Shown here piece after piece: positions 1 to 11,291 of a DNA stretch of 64,000 bases. The notes below the pieces were generated by a model, which did not search any database, was not told where the DNA came from, and was given only the letters and a program-made list of their open reading frames with translations. This stretch comes from Vespula vulgaris (taxonomy: Eukaryota; Arthropoda; Insecta; Hymenoptera; Vespidae), in the NCBI RefSeq assembly GCF_905475345.1, contig NC_066604.1:124001-188000 (forward strand). The letters run 5' to 3'. The translations under genes were made by a program, and so were the position numbers. The stretch's first letter is position 1. Each line of letters begins with the position of its first letter.

Positions 1-724
1 ACAAAATTTCACCTACAGTTAATTCTTTTAAATCGGCATTAATAAAGCAACTCTTAAATCATTACCTAGAAGGAAATAACAATAACATTTCAAATAAATC
101 AGTAGAAATCAATCCACTTCGTCTTATTAGAAGTTACTTTCCTTCACTTTACGCAAATGAAAAAGCCAAAACGAAAGAATCCGTTGCAAAAGTGTATTGT
201 ATGTTGAAAAAATGACAGGAAGAGCGAATAGCGATACCGTGTCGGATTTGCGATGTTGGTTTATGTGTAACATCGTGTTTCGAACAATATCACACGTGAT
301 ACTATTAATAATAGTTATTATTATCATACTATTATATTCTGTAATTTTATTTGATTCTAAAGTGTAATTAAAAGTGTATTTTGAACTTATAGATACCCCG
401 TTTTGAGGAAAGTTTTTTTTTTTCAATAAACACCGTCATAGCAACTCGGGTTGTAATGAGACGTAAATGCAGTCACTTTCGATATTTCTGGAGCATCGTG
501 CACATTTCTTGCGCGGTGGTTTGTTCAGTAGGAGTGTGGTGGCGGAGAAATCGCTCGTATCGAAAGAGTTTTTATTATATTATATTAGTAATAAAAGCAA
601 TATTAGTATAGATTAAACTAGTCCCACAGGAGAAACCATGTAAAAAAATAATTCTAGCACGTAAGAAGTGTGGAAATAAACTCAAGTTTTAATTTATATT
701 AAAATAATATAATATTTAAATATT
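1..724. other. AT-rich spacer, no gene seen
   Basis: I see no recognisable coding region on either strand. A short open frame on the minus strand (about 127-426) is rich in Ile, Asn and Thr and looks like chance. A slightly less AT-rich patch lies around 440-560. Confidence 0.5.
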
Positions 725-1035
725 CATAAATAATTTTTGACAAAACATTCAAGAAAATTTTGTTTTTTATCGCAAATTTATATACTAGTTATATATATTC
801 CAAATATATTAGTTATTCTCTAAACCGTGAACAAATGCATACCGACATCGTATCTAACACAAATCACTACGAGACCTACTGTCGAAAGAAGATATATACT
901 TGTTGCTAGACACGATTCAAAGGAAAGGTAAGGAGCAATCTAATACGAGTTTATATACAGTTTAATGCGAGTGCATACTGTTTTCTTACTGATATCGTCG
1001 TTCGAATAAGCTCACATAAATAGTGTATCAAATCA
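725..1035 (+). repeat. Dispersed repeat D, copy 1
   Basis: This stretch shares an ordered series of short matches with 25195-25560, 42785-43070 and 51590-51790. It contains the start block 'tttttgacaaaacattc', then a 'gcaaatttatatactagtt' block, then a 'taccgacatcgt' block followed by a diverged 'cactacgaga' stretch. The copies are diverged but collinear, which fits an old interspersed repeat. No protein is seen in it. Confidence 0.6.
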
Positions 1036-1089
1036 AGTATCTCCTTTGTTTTTCTATTCAAATCTTTTGGAAATGGTTTCCTTGAGTTC

Positions 1090-1545
1090 TTTTCTTTAAT
1101 ATTTCACATATCTTCTTTGATCCACAGTTTTTTATTTCCAGCCTCATTGAAAGTCCTTTAGCAAATACTTTATAGTATCCGGATTACTATGTCCTAATTT
1201 CTTGTGCCATGTGTAAAGTATGTAGAAATCGTTATATTTAATTGCAGTCATTGCACTTATATGATTTGTCCAAAAATGCATATCGTATTGTCCGTAAACA
1301 TGTTACAATCGTTCGATTTGCATAAAAGCTATGCGCCGAAAAATAAGTCGCTTAATATTAGATCTAGTTGAGGAAGATCCGATGTTATGAGTGTAGAGAT
1401 GTGTCCGCAATTTAGAAATTCAATATAACATTTATATGCCATCACAGTACTCGAGTTAATTCTGGGAAATATGGTGGTGGGCAATTGCCGATATCCTTAG
1501 GTAATTTTATTCAGGCTACTCTTAAAGCACAATCAATCCTAAATC
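1090..1545 (-). pseudogene. Copia-type retrotransposon pol remnant (pre-integrase region)
   Basis: On the minus strand an open stretch around 1315-1150 reads into WHKKLGHSNPDTIKYLL, the HKxxGH motif of the GAG-pre-integrase zinc-binding domain of Copia polyproteins. It is preceded by residues typical of the segment after the Copia protease (LPQLDL, then a Cys/Asn-rich stretch and a DNT motif). The domain normally sits between protease and integrase. Stop codons break it on both sides. The part above position 1400 resembles the protease to pre-integrase linker only weakly. Possible gag-derived sequence continues to about 1850 but I could not anchor it. No LTRs were found. This is a dead internal fragment. 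Confidence 0.65.
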
Positions 1546-1899
1546 AAACCACGAAAACTCAATTGCCCGAAAAATTTTCTCGTAATTCTTGATGTGCATT
1601 GCTATTGGCTTTGAAATTTATATCTGATTGATTAAAATATGATATAACTGGTTATAGGATATGATTGATACAATTAACCTTAGTAAAGTGCTAGTTGACT
1701 GCATTGTCAATATTATCGATCATCAATGATTGAGTAACTGGTATCATAAATACATCTTTCAACGCTTTTTGGCGCAATCAAAATTTTCTCATTTTTGAAT
1801 ACGCTGTCTTTCACGGAATGCTTTTATACTTTCTGTACTTGCTTTTTCCGACTTTGTTTTAATTATATCAATTAATATCACTTAAAATTAATATAGCAT

Positions 1900-3115
1900 T
1901 AACTCTATCATTAGCACAAAAAATTGGGACCTAAGATTTTCTCAGAAACAATGAACAGGAATAAATTCACCGAAATTATTCTTCGGATAATTTATTTTGA
2001 TAAGAAAAATGAAAGAATCCAACGATTACAAACAGATAAATTTGCATTAGTTTCAAAAATGTGGAATAAATTCGTATAAAATAACCAAATGTGTTATAGA
2101 TCAGAAACTACCATTATAGTTGATGAACAATTATTCCCAACCAAAGCCAAATGTAAGTATACGTAGTATATAACAAATCAGACAAGCTGAATAAATTTGG
2201 TATAAAATTTTGGTTGACATCAGATATAAAAAGTAAATATGTTGCAAATATATTTCTCTACTAGGAAAAGACGAAATGACATTATCAGTACCTTTGGGTG
2301 AATTTTTCGTCTTAAAACTTCTGGGACAATAAATTGATTACTGGAGGATAATGACAATAGATAATTTCTTTACAAGTTTGTCATTAGCAACAAAATTGAT
2401 AACTAAGAGAACTTCCTTAGTTGGCACTATTAGACGAAACAAGAGAGAATTACCTAAACTTGTAAAATCAAAAAAAGATAATATGCCTAGCTTCTCGACA
2501 ATTCTTTACAAAACAAATAATTGTACTCTTACTATATACAAGACTAAACTAAATAAAAAAGTATTGTTACTGAGTTCGAAATGTAAGTCTGCTAAAATAA
2601 AAAAAGATTGTAAACTTTTGCTTGAAATTATTTAATAACAACATCAAATTTGACGCAGATAATCATATCTATCACGATCAAATGACAAGAAAATATACTA
2701 TGAAAGCTGGATCCCGAAAATGGCCAGTATTTTATAATATCAGAATACAATTATAATACTATATTACAAATATTTTATAATATCTTAGATCTTAGGAATA
2801 AATGTCTGGATATTATACAAAGAAACAACAGGAGAAAATATTTCAAAAAAAGACTTCTTATTTCAATTAGCTAAACAACTTTCAGGTGACTACAAAAATC
2901 TAACCAAACAATTTTCAGTAAAAGCAGAAGAAATATCATCAAGCACAGCATCACAAAACCAGACACATATTTCGATATAACGTAAACAGTGTCAAATAGC
3001 ATATGTACTAATAATAAAACGAAGAATATTTGTGGTAGATGCTCTGCTAAAATAATTGTAACATGTAAAAAATATGTTTGAATTTTATACGTAATTATTT
3101 TAAAAATTATTATAG
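1900..3115 (+). pseudogene. piggyBac transposase pseudogene, copy 1 (lineage 1)
   Basis: This is a decayed cut-and-paste transposase of the piggyBac (DDE_Tnp_1_7) family. Read across several frames it holds, in order: the region before the catalytic core (about 1945-2080), the first Asp motif VDEQLFPT at 2119, the second Asp motif DNFFTS at about 2359, the LLLSSK block at about 2567, a degraded third-Asp region ending in DQM at about 2680, and a C-terminal Cys-rich tail near 3000-3080. The longest open piece is 94 residues (2351-2635). Frameshifts and stops in every section make it non-functional. It is clearly the same subfamily as the copies at 47.1 and 56.0 kb. I did not locate the TTAA-flanked ends. 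Confidence 0.85.
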
Positions 3116-3409
3116 TTATTATATTATTATTATTTAGTTTATATTTAAGTTTCACTGATAAAATACGAAAATATATAAAAACGCATAAAATGCTATATCT
3201 TTTCTTAAATAAATTATTAATTGAAAAAGAACAAGTCATTTTGACTCCTCCGGTAGATATAAGTATACCTCAATCGTCGGTTATTCTAGTGTTAAATAAG
3301 TTTTGTTTTGCGAATAATTTAAAAAAAAATGCAGTCGAAAAAAGAAATCTGACAAGGAGCAAGAATCTAGCAAAGATTAAACATAATCCATTGGCGCTGA
3401 ACAATTATT

Positions 3410-3760
3410 GAAGAAGAAAGAGAGATCAATATCAATATTTCAACAAAAGAAAATAAAAAATGTACTCACTACATTGAGCATACAATACAAGTGCATAGAA
3501 TCGACGTATGAAATCTGTATAAGGCAAATATTTCTAGTGTCTCTCCATTTCATCTGCAAATAGTATGTTTATCGAATATAAATAGAAATGCAAATTTATT
3601 CCGGTTCTTCGAGTAGTAAATATTGCGTTTCGTACCTTACGAACAATATTATTTGATTAACAGGGACGCATTTACTTGTACCCCACGTAAAAGTATTCAA
3701 TTCCAGAATCCTGTAGTAATTGTACTAGTATTATTAAATTAAAATGTATGTAGTTCGATT
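3410..3760 (+). repeat. Dispersed repeat A, copy 1
   Basis: It is collinear with 32385-32755 and 60200-60545. Shared blocks include an A-rich start with 'atatttcaa', then 'ctctgcaaatag' (here 'catctgcaaatag'), 'cgagtaataaata', and a 'ttattaaattaaaatgtat' end. It starts about 300 bp after piggyBac copy 1. The family does not match any coding region I recognise and may be the 3' part of a larger element. Confidence 0.6.
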
Positions 3761-3839
3761 AATATAAATGAGACTGAAGACACATTGAAAAAAATTCGCT
3801 ACAGTCCGTAGAATTTTTTCAAACATCATAAAAAAATAT

Positions 3840-4280
3840 AAAGATCGCATCTATTACTGTAGTGCTTGGGCAAAACTTGTTGAAACTAATAACATACAGA
3901 GGATGCAAACCACTGGTATCTTCTATGAAATAGAATCGTAAATATATAATGTTGCAGCTAATGCGTTACAGTTTGATTTGGGAGTTAATAATGTGACAGA
4001 ATACCATAATTTGTATGTCGCCAAATCCATAAGTAGTAAAAATGTCAAATTTACCTTATGTGATCCATATCAAACTTTATCAAGCGAGAAAGCTGTTATT
4101 AATATAAACTCTGGTGATACACTGAACTGTGAAATTAGCGATAAATTATTAAGTGAAGCTACGAGCAACTTTACTATACAATAAATAGAAAAAGTCGATT
4201 TGTGTCAATTTCATATTCAAACTAACAACGGTGATGATGGAGTTCTCAGACATCCAATTTATGTGATGAGGATTTAATGT
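3840..4280 (+). other. Unrecognised short ORF and flanks
   Basis: An open frame from 3978 to 4184 encodes 68 residues with fairly balanced composition, including DPYQTLSSEKAVINI. The same frame stays mostly open upstream to about 3850. I do not recognise the protein. No start context, splice signal or partner gene supports it as a gene. It may be a relic of a transposon protein in a family I cannot name. Confidence 0.2.
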
Positions 4281-4296
4281 ATACTAAAGAATAATT

Positions 4297-4425
4297 TTGT
4301 ATTATAATTAAATAATAATTTTTTTAATTATTGTATATATTATAATTAAATTTTTATTATTATTATTTATATTAGATATATTATAATTATTATATAAGAA
4401 TAATTTTTTAATTATTCTTCTATTA
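4297..4425. repeat. AT-only hairpin-rich tract
   Basis: The tract is almost pure A/T with several inverted repeats. The clearest is 4397-4418, where 'agaataatt' and 'aattattct' flank a four-T loop. It lies just upstream of the hAT remnant. Confidence 0.6.
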
Positions 4426-4429
4426 TAAG

Positions 4430-6235
4430 GAACAGAAGACGCTTTCAAATGTGGGTGTAGTATTCGTGGACAAATTACACCGTTTGAATAAAGTAAACAG
4501 TGTCGAAAACTGCTCCAGTATTCAGAACAATAGGTAATAGAAGGACGAGAACTTGTACAAAATTGAAAGATATTAAAAATTATTTATTGTTACGACTGAT
4601 CCGTGCCTCCGAATATTATATCGATCCCGAGGAGCTCTTATCTTTCAGAATTTGTACTCTTTTGGCCCTTACCCGCTGCACGCGGTTATGGTTCGAAATT
4701 GGTGTTTCCGCAATATCCAACGGAATTGTAGTTCCAGTTACTTCATTGTTGACTTGAATTTATATAAAAAGGATTCAGAAGGAAAAGTCATAGAATATAA
4801 CGTTATATAATCGCAACAGTAATAACATATAATTGAATAAATCAAAACATAATAAACTTTTCTTAACGAATAAATATACGAATAAGATCACTAAACAAAT
4901 TCACTAATTTCATTAAGTTAACAAGCTACAATTTAACCGCTATAATTATAGATTACAAGAACAATTGTAACATTTTATATTGACTAATACCGAAACGAAG
5001 AGCTGAATTTCGACTTTACTGTTCGAGAATTGGTTGAAAACTACTTATGGGTCTCATTTCTCCCACGTAAGTGTACATGCCGCTCTGCATGCGGGCCCGT
5101 ATCCCCGCATCAGAGTAAATAATATTTCAGAAATGAAAAAAAAAAACAAATAACAAAATCAACCATTCGTGGCAGTTTCTCTAGACTAATTAATGCCAAT
5201 ACCCTCATTAAATACCCAACTTCCCTGAAGAGATTAATACCACGGAAAGCAACGTAAAAATTATGCTTACACGCCAGGAAATGGCATATCGAACATAGAA
5301 GATGTTGCTAGGTACGTGCATCTAGGTACGTATACAGAGTTTCTTAGAAACATTAACGTTATTTTACTGTTTAGGTACCATAAGAATAAGTTGTTGGTAA
5401 GCAACAATTTCTCAATTGTGCAGTCAACCAAAAAAAATGACCGATTTTGATCAGAAAAAATGGAAGAGAGGTTTATGGTTTTTTATCCCCAATGCTTTCT
5501 GCCCGATTCGAGAATCGACGCATATTTTAGAAGCGCGATGTACTTACGACCACGAATCGTAGGTTTTTAAATAATAACATACTGAAATAATGGAAATGAA
5601 CATTAAATAACAAAAATTGTATTATTAATAAAAAATGCTATTAGACGATTGTTACAACAACATTGTGCTTATTACAAAATAAAGTAATAATCGATGAGAT
5701 TCGGATATATCCATAGTCAAAAATTCGATATATTTTAACCAAACGAATAAAAACAAAATAAAAGCTTATTTCTTAGATTATTTTTGGGTCAACGATGGTA
5801 CACCCAAACATTTATACTGATATTTCGAATATGCATTATGTAAGCATAATTAGTTGGTGCATAATATTATTTAGATTTGCATTGAGAAGTCAAATGTTAT
5901 GTAGAGAAAACATTCCTTGTTCGAGCTTGTAGTAAGCTCCATATTGAAGATAATTTTAATATTGGTTAAGGGTACCGTTCTTTAAAACTATTTGAGCCAG
6001 CTCATTGAAAAATTGCGATCATCTAAAATATTGAAATTACCAGTAAAATACAATGTACAAAAGAGCAATAAATAAAATTGGTTTATCGATATCTTTGTAC
6101 AGAAGAAAATTCTGTCACGTCTGAACACTTATTTTCCATAGCTGAAAAGGAACTTACTCCTAATAGAAACAGATTGTCTGCAAAAAGATTATATAAATTA
6201 TTTTTTCCCAAGTCATTGTAGAACAATGAGTGAAG
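4430..6235 (+). pseudogene. hAT transposase pseudogene, copy 1
   Basis: This is a decayed hAT-superfamily transposase collinear with the copy at 61.9-63.1 kb. The firmest part is the C-terminal dimerisation domain at about 6120-6215, read as SEHLFSIAEKELTPNRNRLS, matching the hATC motif (SERLFS..G..LTPKRNRLS). Shared DNA blocks with copy 2 include 'taccctcatta' near 5200, 'gtttatggttttt' near 5470 and 'aaaactatttgagccag' near 5978. The N-terminal end around 4430-4560 corresponds to the Cys-rich region of copy 2. Frameshifts and stops occur throughout, and 4570-5000 has no clear match. Terminal inverted repeats and the 8-bp target duplication were not found. Confidence 0.7.
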
Positions 6236-6539
6236 TTACATATAAATGAACGAAGAAATATGCATTTGTTTTTTAGCTCATCTGTTGGAATAATTGCTAA
6301 TACTTTTATTCTTCTCTGCAACAGACTTAATGTGTAGAACCTGAGTATAGCAGATATTAGATAAAATGTTAATCAATTTCAAGTATGAGATTATTATTGA
6401 TAGAACTGAGTGATCGTAAGATAAAACAGGCAAGGTAGTTTAAGAATCAAGAGATAAAAACAGACTTGGATTTGAAACGAACTCCCTACAATTGGACAGA
6501 AAGTCTAATTTGACGACCGAGAACGAACTTTATCGACAT

Positions 6540-7640
6540 CGGTGCCGAAAACGAAATCGCTGCCGACGTCGATATCGAGAGTGACTTTATTGTACTGTAC
6601 GCCTGCTTTGAGAGCTTACGTCATGAATTTTCTTGGACGTAGTTCTTGTTCAATTTGGTGATTTGTTTTTTTCACGAAACAATCTTATCGGATTAAAAAA
6701 AAAATGTTATTATCTTTACAAAATTTTTTTATTATTTAAAAAATTATTATTTAAAAAATAAGTAATTTTCAAAAATAATTTTCACACAAATGAAAACCTG
6801 TTTGGAAAATCTTGAAGGATGATCTCATATAGAAACTCTTTCTCTTTCGAATTCATGCTAGATCAATAAAATCGTATAAAAATTACGTTCAGAACTTATG
6901 ATGTATATTCTTGGAACGCTCTGCAATGAGTTCAAGCTGATGATGTTTGTACAATTACGTTATGTCATATCGAGAAAATAATGGATGTGAGTACGTCTGA
7001 TATTAATTTATTACAATACTTTCAAAAAATAAATAATCAATAGATTTTTAAACAAGAAATAAAATTATTCTTACAATGAGTAAATTTAGTACTTCAGATT
7101 TTTATAATGAACCAAGCTTAATAGTATAACGGCACTTAAGAGCGATATTCGAATAACAAAAATGCGAAGAGCCTTGTACACAGATATAGTTCAGTATTTG
7201 AGCCTTGGCGAAACGTATTCTGAAGCAAATCGAGCAACCGTCACGCGATACGATGATCACTTATATCCTAGTCTCATGACTTGACAAAGAAACATACAAA
7301 GATCCTCGGATCTAATGAATTTCCCACTCGTAAGTAATCTTTTAATTTTTTGCATGAGAATTGCGATTTACTCATGCGTACACGTTTAAGATATACTTGT
7401 TTATACGTATAACTGGTTATCACGTATAAATAAGGTAATGCGATTCTGAAAAATAATTCAATGTATCATCAGTGTGGATACTATACAGATCTTCGAAATC
7501 CACAAACAAGCCATCAAAACTACAGCTTCCCATTAACCGTAAATATACTTTGCGCCATTTGTGAATCGAGCTACTATACCTTCTAGTGCTCCAAGCTATC
7601 GAGACAACTATCCAACAGCGTCGCAGATTCGTCAAAAATT
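6540..7640 (+). pseudogene. Probable BEL/Pao gag region, heavily decayed
   Basis: This lies immediately upstream of the BEL/Pao zinc knuckle and should be gag if the element was complete. A 30-residue open stretch around 6555-6640 (including ADVDIESDFIVLY) and a second around 7160-7300 look coding-like but are not anchored to a known motif. Repeat C interrupts it at about 6690-6870. The assignment rests mainly on position. Confidence 0.3.
6690..6870 (+). repeat. Dispersed repeat C, copy 1
   Basis: It matches 22325-22480 in order: 'tgttattatctttacaaaa', then 'aattttcacacaaatgaaa' and 'atatagaaac'. The match is diverged. It sits within the region expected to be the BEL/Pao gag. Confidence 0.5.
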
Positions 7641-7649
7641 TTAAAGTTC

Positions 7650-7999
7650 ACCACATTTGTCTTTGCGTAGACCATGGCGTGAGCAAGTACAAGTTTATTG
7701 TCTTGCAGACGACGTAAGTGCCAACATTACCATTTGCTTCATGAGGAACTACACCGACGGTTCCTAAAACATCAAATAATACGAGTATTTCCGCGGCCGC
7801 ACATGGTTGTAAATTGTTACTAACGGCCGTAGTACTACTTAGACGCGGGAAACTTATCCGTAATAATAGATCGAAAACTTATCCAGTTCTAATAGATAGC
7901 ACTTCTCAGTCGTATTTTATTACAGAAAAAATGGCTAAGCAGCTGAATTTTCCGCGTGAACGAGTTGACTTACCGATCTGCGGGGTTCATGATAACAAC
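7650..7999 (+). pseudogene. BEL/Pao retrotransposon: gag zinc knuckle and protease start
   Basis: This begins the recognisable BEL/Pao polyprotein. Around 7708-7750 it reads CRRRKCQHYHLLHEEL, the Cys/His knuckle with the HxLLHEE ending typical of Pao-family gag. From about 7885 it reads VLIDSTSQSYFITEKMA, the aspartic protease region (DUF1758 type) with active-site D-S/T-T/S in place of the usual D-x-G. The frame continues to CGVHDN at 7981-7995, where the R1-like element is inserted. The protein resumes at 9363. The element cannot be active because of stops, frameshifts and the insertion. Confidence 0.75.
7985..7999 (+). repeat. Left copy of candidate target-site duplication
   Basis: 'gttcatgataacaac' here and 'gttcataatgacagt' at 9363-9377 bracket the minus-strand non-LTR insertion. 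Both encode the same BEL/Pao protease residues (VHDN and VHND), as expected if the target was duplicated on insertion and the copies then diverged. Confidence 0.5.
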
Positions 8000-9362
8000 T
8001 ATTTTAAAGGAGAACATCCGTAGAGTGCCGGTTCTTATGCTATCTCGTCAAAACTGGCATACGCTACGGAACCATCCATCCCCTATTTTATATTAAGTGC
8101 ACGGACTCGGGAAAACCCAAAATTCCCGCAAGGTGAGCAGTTTTGTCACGGCTGACGTACCCGCAGTAACGAATAGCCGTGCTGACTCCCGCCGAGTCCA
8201 CGGGGAACCACTCATAGTGTCATGTTCCGTGACACTTATTTCGTAGGATGGGAAAAGAGGATAGGACTGTAGATTGCGGGGTGAAAAAATAGAAAATAGC
8301 GTACGAGCTCCTTCGATCTCTCCCTGATCGAGAGTGGGTTGACCTGAGAAGGTTACAGGCGGCCACTCCTACCACCAGGAACTTCGATAATTTCGGCTGA
8401 AAAGGATCTAAAAACTAAATGCCCTTGATAGAAAGGGTCTTTCTAGAAAAATCGTCGAAGAGAGAGAAGACTTCAGCCAAGGAGACGAGATGTTTGGCTA
8501 CTTCGGTCTATGCTGACGCCTATTATTTTCTCCAGAGGGACTCTCTGCAAAGATCAAACAGTCAAGAATGTAATGCTGAACCGTGTCCATTTACCACACT
8601 CGCACTTCTCCTCTGTGGCAAGACTCGATGATGCGAGTTTGGCTTTGAGCCTATATGTATAGTAGTTTGGAGAGATGAAACGGGCGTTCATTCCCTCTCT
8701 GACGTCTGAGAAGAAAACGAATGCCGGTCTTACTTTATTCGACAGTTCCCATCTCTATTGCCAAAGCACTAAGATTTCCTCATGTACCTTTTTCACTAAC
8801 GCGGATTTCCTCTTCTGACTTCTCGCGTCACGATTTGTTGTTTATATCTCTGGTTCCGATTTCGATGTAAGGTGCCTGTTTTTCTTTCGCTGTAGAGTTC
8901 CCGGCGTTTATGAAGTTGAAGATCAATCGGGGGTTCGCTGACAAAGACGCATATGGGCTCCGTCGATGCCATGCGGTACGCTAACGTAATCGCTATAAGA
9001 GCCCGACTTTGCAGCGCATATTTCCCCTCTCTCTGCAGATCTCAGGCCATCCTGCTGCCGCGCACGTAACCCTCGATGTGAACTCGTTGTTAGATCATTT
9101 GTAGAGCATTTGAATCTCTCTTCCATGTTTTTTTTATAATACTGCCGTTTCGCATAAGGGTGCTAATAACCTTCTCGACTCGGAGCTTGTTAGATCAATG
9201 CTTACAAACGAAGCCCCAAGACTTTAAGTTATCGTACAATGTTACTAACTTCCTCCAGCTGTTGAGTCTAGCTCGACGGACCTTCTTGATGTATACTCGT
9301 AAAAAAGAACGGTATTCCTGCAATAGGCGAAGGAGTCTTTAGTTATTTTTTTGTTTTTGATG
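8000..9362 (-). pseudogene. R1/I-like non-LTR retrotransposon, internally deleted, nested in BEL/Pao
   Basis: This segment is visibly more GC-rich than its surroundings. Read on the minus strand, 9296-9244 gives a Lys/Arg-rich stretch with RRARLNSWRKLV, the conserved block just before the reverse transcriptase in R1/I-type ORF2. Around 8990-8890 it gives LAYRMASTEPICVF and then EPPIDLQLHKRRELYSERK, the start of the C-terminal region. Near 8590-8550 it gives the C-x-C then DTVQHYILDC zinc-knuckle end typical of R1/I-type ORF2. The whole reverse transcriptase is missing between the first two blocks. About 550 bases of 3' untranslated-like sequence follow down to 8000. Frameshifts are present. 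It is flanked by a candidate target duplication and splits the BEL/Pao protease. Confidence 0.75.
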
Positions 9363-9377
9363 GTTCATAATGACAGT
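9363..9377 (+). repeat. Right copy of candidate target-site duplication
   Basis: 'gttcataatgacagt' pairs with 7985-7999 across the R1-like insertion, matching at 11 of 15 positions with a shared 'gttcat' start. Confidence 0.5.
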
Positions 9378-10615
9378 AAAGTGGCACACGATTCAGTCAG
9401 GCTCGAATCGTTAAGAACCAGATTTTCAGAGAAAATAAGATATACTGTCAAGATTAAAACCAGCTACATCTTCGCAAGTTTTAGATCGCGGCAAATTAAC
9501 AATTCCGTCATCTATAAAGCTAACGGATTCTCAATTTTATAAGTCAGCTCCTATCGATGCCATCCTCGGCATCCCTCTATTTCATTCATAAGTTATTTTA
9601 TTTCAGACAAATTTCAGTTCTCAATGATTCGATCGTCGCATTAAAAAACAAACTCAATTGGCTAGTATTTGGTGAAATGTACACTATGGTCCCAAAACAA
9701 TATATCATGTGCAATACAGTGATAAGTTTCTTAGAATCGCAACAAAATTCTGGGATATCAAGGAGCCACCAATGAAAAGGTCCAATCGGCTAAGGAGATC
9801 GAATGCGAGTCTTTTAAGTATAATATATATTACGACTCTGAGAGAATGTTACGTCGTCAGTTTACCGTTCAAAAACGATAGACCGTATCTGGGTGATTCA
9901 TATACAATCGCGCCTAAGATATTTCATGTCTTGGAGCGCGCCTTCGTAAGAAATCCAGCTCTTAAGGAACAATATTTAGGTTTTACGAACAAATATCGTG
10001 ATTTATGGCACATGTCCGAGATTCGGTTATATGATTAATACCGGTCCCATTACTTCAGACAAAGTTACGCATCGTATTTGATGCCTCAACGTATATCACT
10101 ATAAGAATGACAATCTCTCAATGACAATCTTATGATGAACTCAACATGGGATGAACTATTTGCCAATTTGACTCGGTTCCGAATAAACGCGTATGTATTG
10201 ATCGCGGACATCGCAAAAATGTATCGGCAGATAATTTTGCGACTGGACTAAAATTGCATAATATCAATATCACTAGATATTATGACATGAAAAGTCGCTC
10301 CTTATCCATCAATGGTAACGTATGGAATTATCATCGATATCTCTTCTAGCTATTAGAACATTGCAATAATTAGCTGACGACGAAAATGCAATCTGTTCCA
10401 AAGCCACAAACATTATTGAACGCAATTATTACGACGACGATCTAATCATGGACACTCACATATATGCTGAAGCCATAAGAATCAGGGACAGAATACTTGA
10501 TATCGCGTCAAAGCATGATTTTGCCTTACGACAGTGGACCTCCAACGAGGACAGTTTAATTTCAAATTTTGTCAACTATTCAGCGAATACATATATTCGT
10601 CTAAACCTGGAAGAG

Positions 10616-10647
10616 TTTTTTTTTTTTTTTTTTTACTTTTTTTTTTT
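10616..10647 (+). repeat. Poly-T tract
   Basis: Nineteen T, then AC, then eleven T, sitting inside the BEL/Pao RT. It breaks the reading frame into a run of Phe codons. It could be the tail of a small minus-strand retroposed sequence or slippage expansion. Confidence 0.8.
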
Positions 10648-10989
10648 ACTCTCGAGATAGTTTGAGTTCTACATCAGAATGATATAATATACCGTAAAAA
10701 ATGATAAATTCAATGAACGCGTAACAAAAAGCCATCCTTTCTCGTATAGAGAAATTATTTGATCCACTCAGTCTACTTGGCCCGATCATAGCTTAGATAA
10801 AAATAATAATGCTGCAACTTTGGCTAAGTAGTGTTAGATGGGACGAACCGACCTCCAACTGAAACTATTGATTACGTATCGAGATCAATAAACTTATGTT
10901 GTTATATGGGCTGCATCTTTAATTGAACATATCTAAAGTGGATTGGCGCAAGTGCCAATAGCACGACTTTCGGCACGGCAACACATCTA

Positions 10990-11291
10990 AAAATTAAAAC
11001 AAGGAATACTTACACGGCGAGCTGACAGCGAGAAGGAAATGGCATCGGGGAGAAACAAATAATCTTAAGATCCGCATATTCGTGCTCTTCAAAGAGTACA
11101 ATGCACTACCGATCCAATGGTCGATAGGTCGCATCATTGATACATATCCAGGCATAGTCCACGTAGTCTCGATTGTTCGAACGTGGCCATGGCCATCTAC
11201 AAGAGCAATATCAAGAGCCTTTACCCTTTGCCTACCGATGACAGCTAGATGCAAACGTACCTTGACTATATATAATTTCATTATCTTATAA
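10990..11291 (+). pseudogene. BEL/Pao retrotransposon: integrase C-terminal domain
   Basis: An open stretch of about 95 residues reads ELTARRKWHRGETNNLKI, then KEYNALPIQWSIGRIID, YPGIVHVV and the end CLPM. This matches the C-terminal domain found at the end of Pao integrases (DUF5641 type), which closes the polyprotein. RNase H and the integrase zinc-binding and catalytic core, which should lie between RT and here, are missing. An internal deletion of well over 1 kb therefore joins about 10955 to 10990. A stop at 11288 could be the original polyprotein end. Confidence 0.8.

Larger units (their letters stand above)
9363..10955 (+). pseudogene. BEL/Pao retrotransposon: protease end and reverse transcriptase
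   Basis: This continues the BEL/Pao polyprotein after the nested insertion. At about 9556-9660 it reads PIDAILGIPLYF and then KLNWLVFGE, the linker between protease and RT. An 88-residue open stretch ending at 10038 matches the RT entry region (VVSLPFKND, then LERAFVRNP). The RT palm includes AYVLIADIAKMYRQI near 10190-10235 and the catalytic box as YDDD near 10430, altered from the usual YVDD. A poly-T tract interrupts at 10616-10647. Then AILSRIEKLFDPLSLLGP near 10730-10785 marks the segment after RT. Stops and frameshifts are frequent. Confidence 0.85.

Noticed and set aside
2871..3239. 122-codon minus-strand frame
   Set aside because: It is the antisense shadow of the piggyBac copy 1 C-terminal region.
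5080..5112. GC-rich patch with a 7-bp inverted repeat
   Set aside because: The stem is too short and single, and it lies within the decayed hAT copy.
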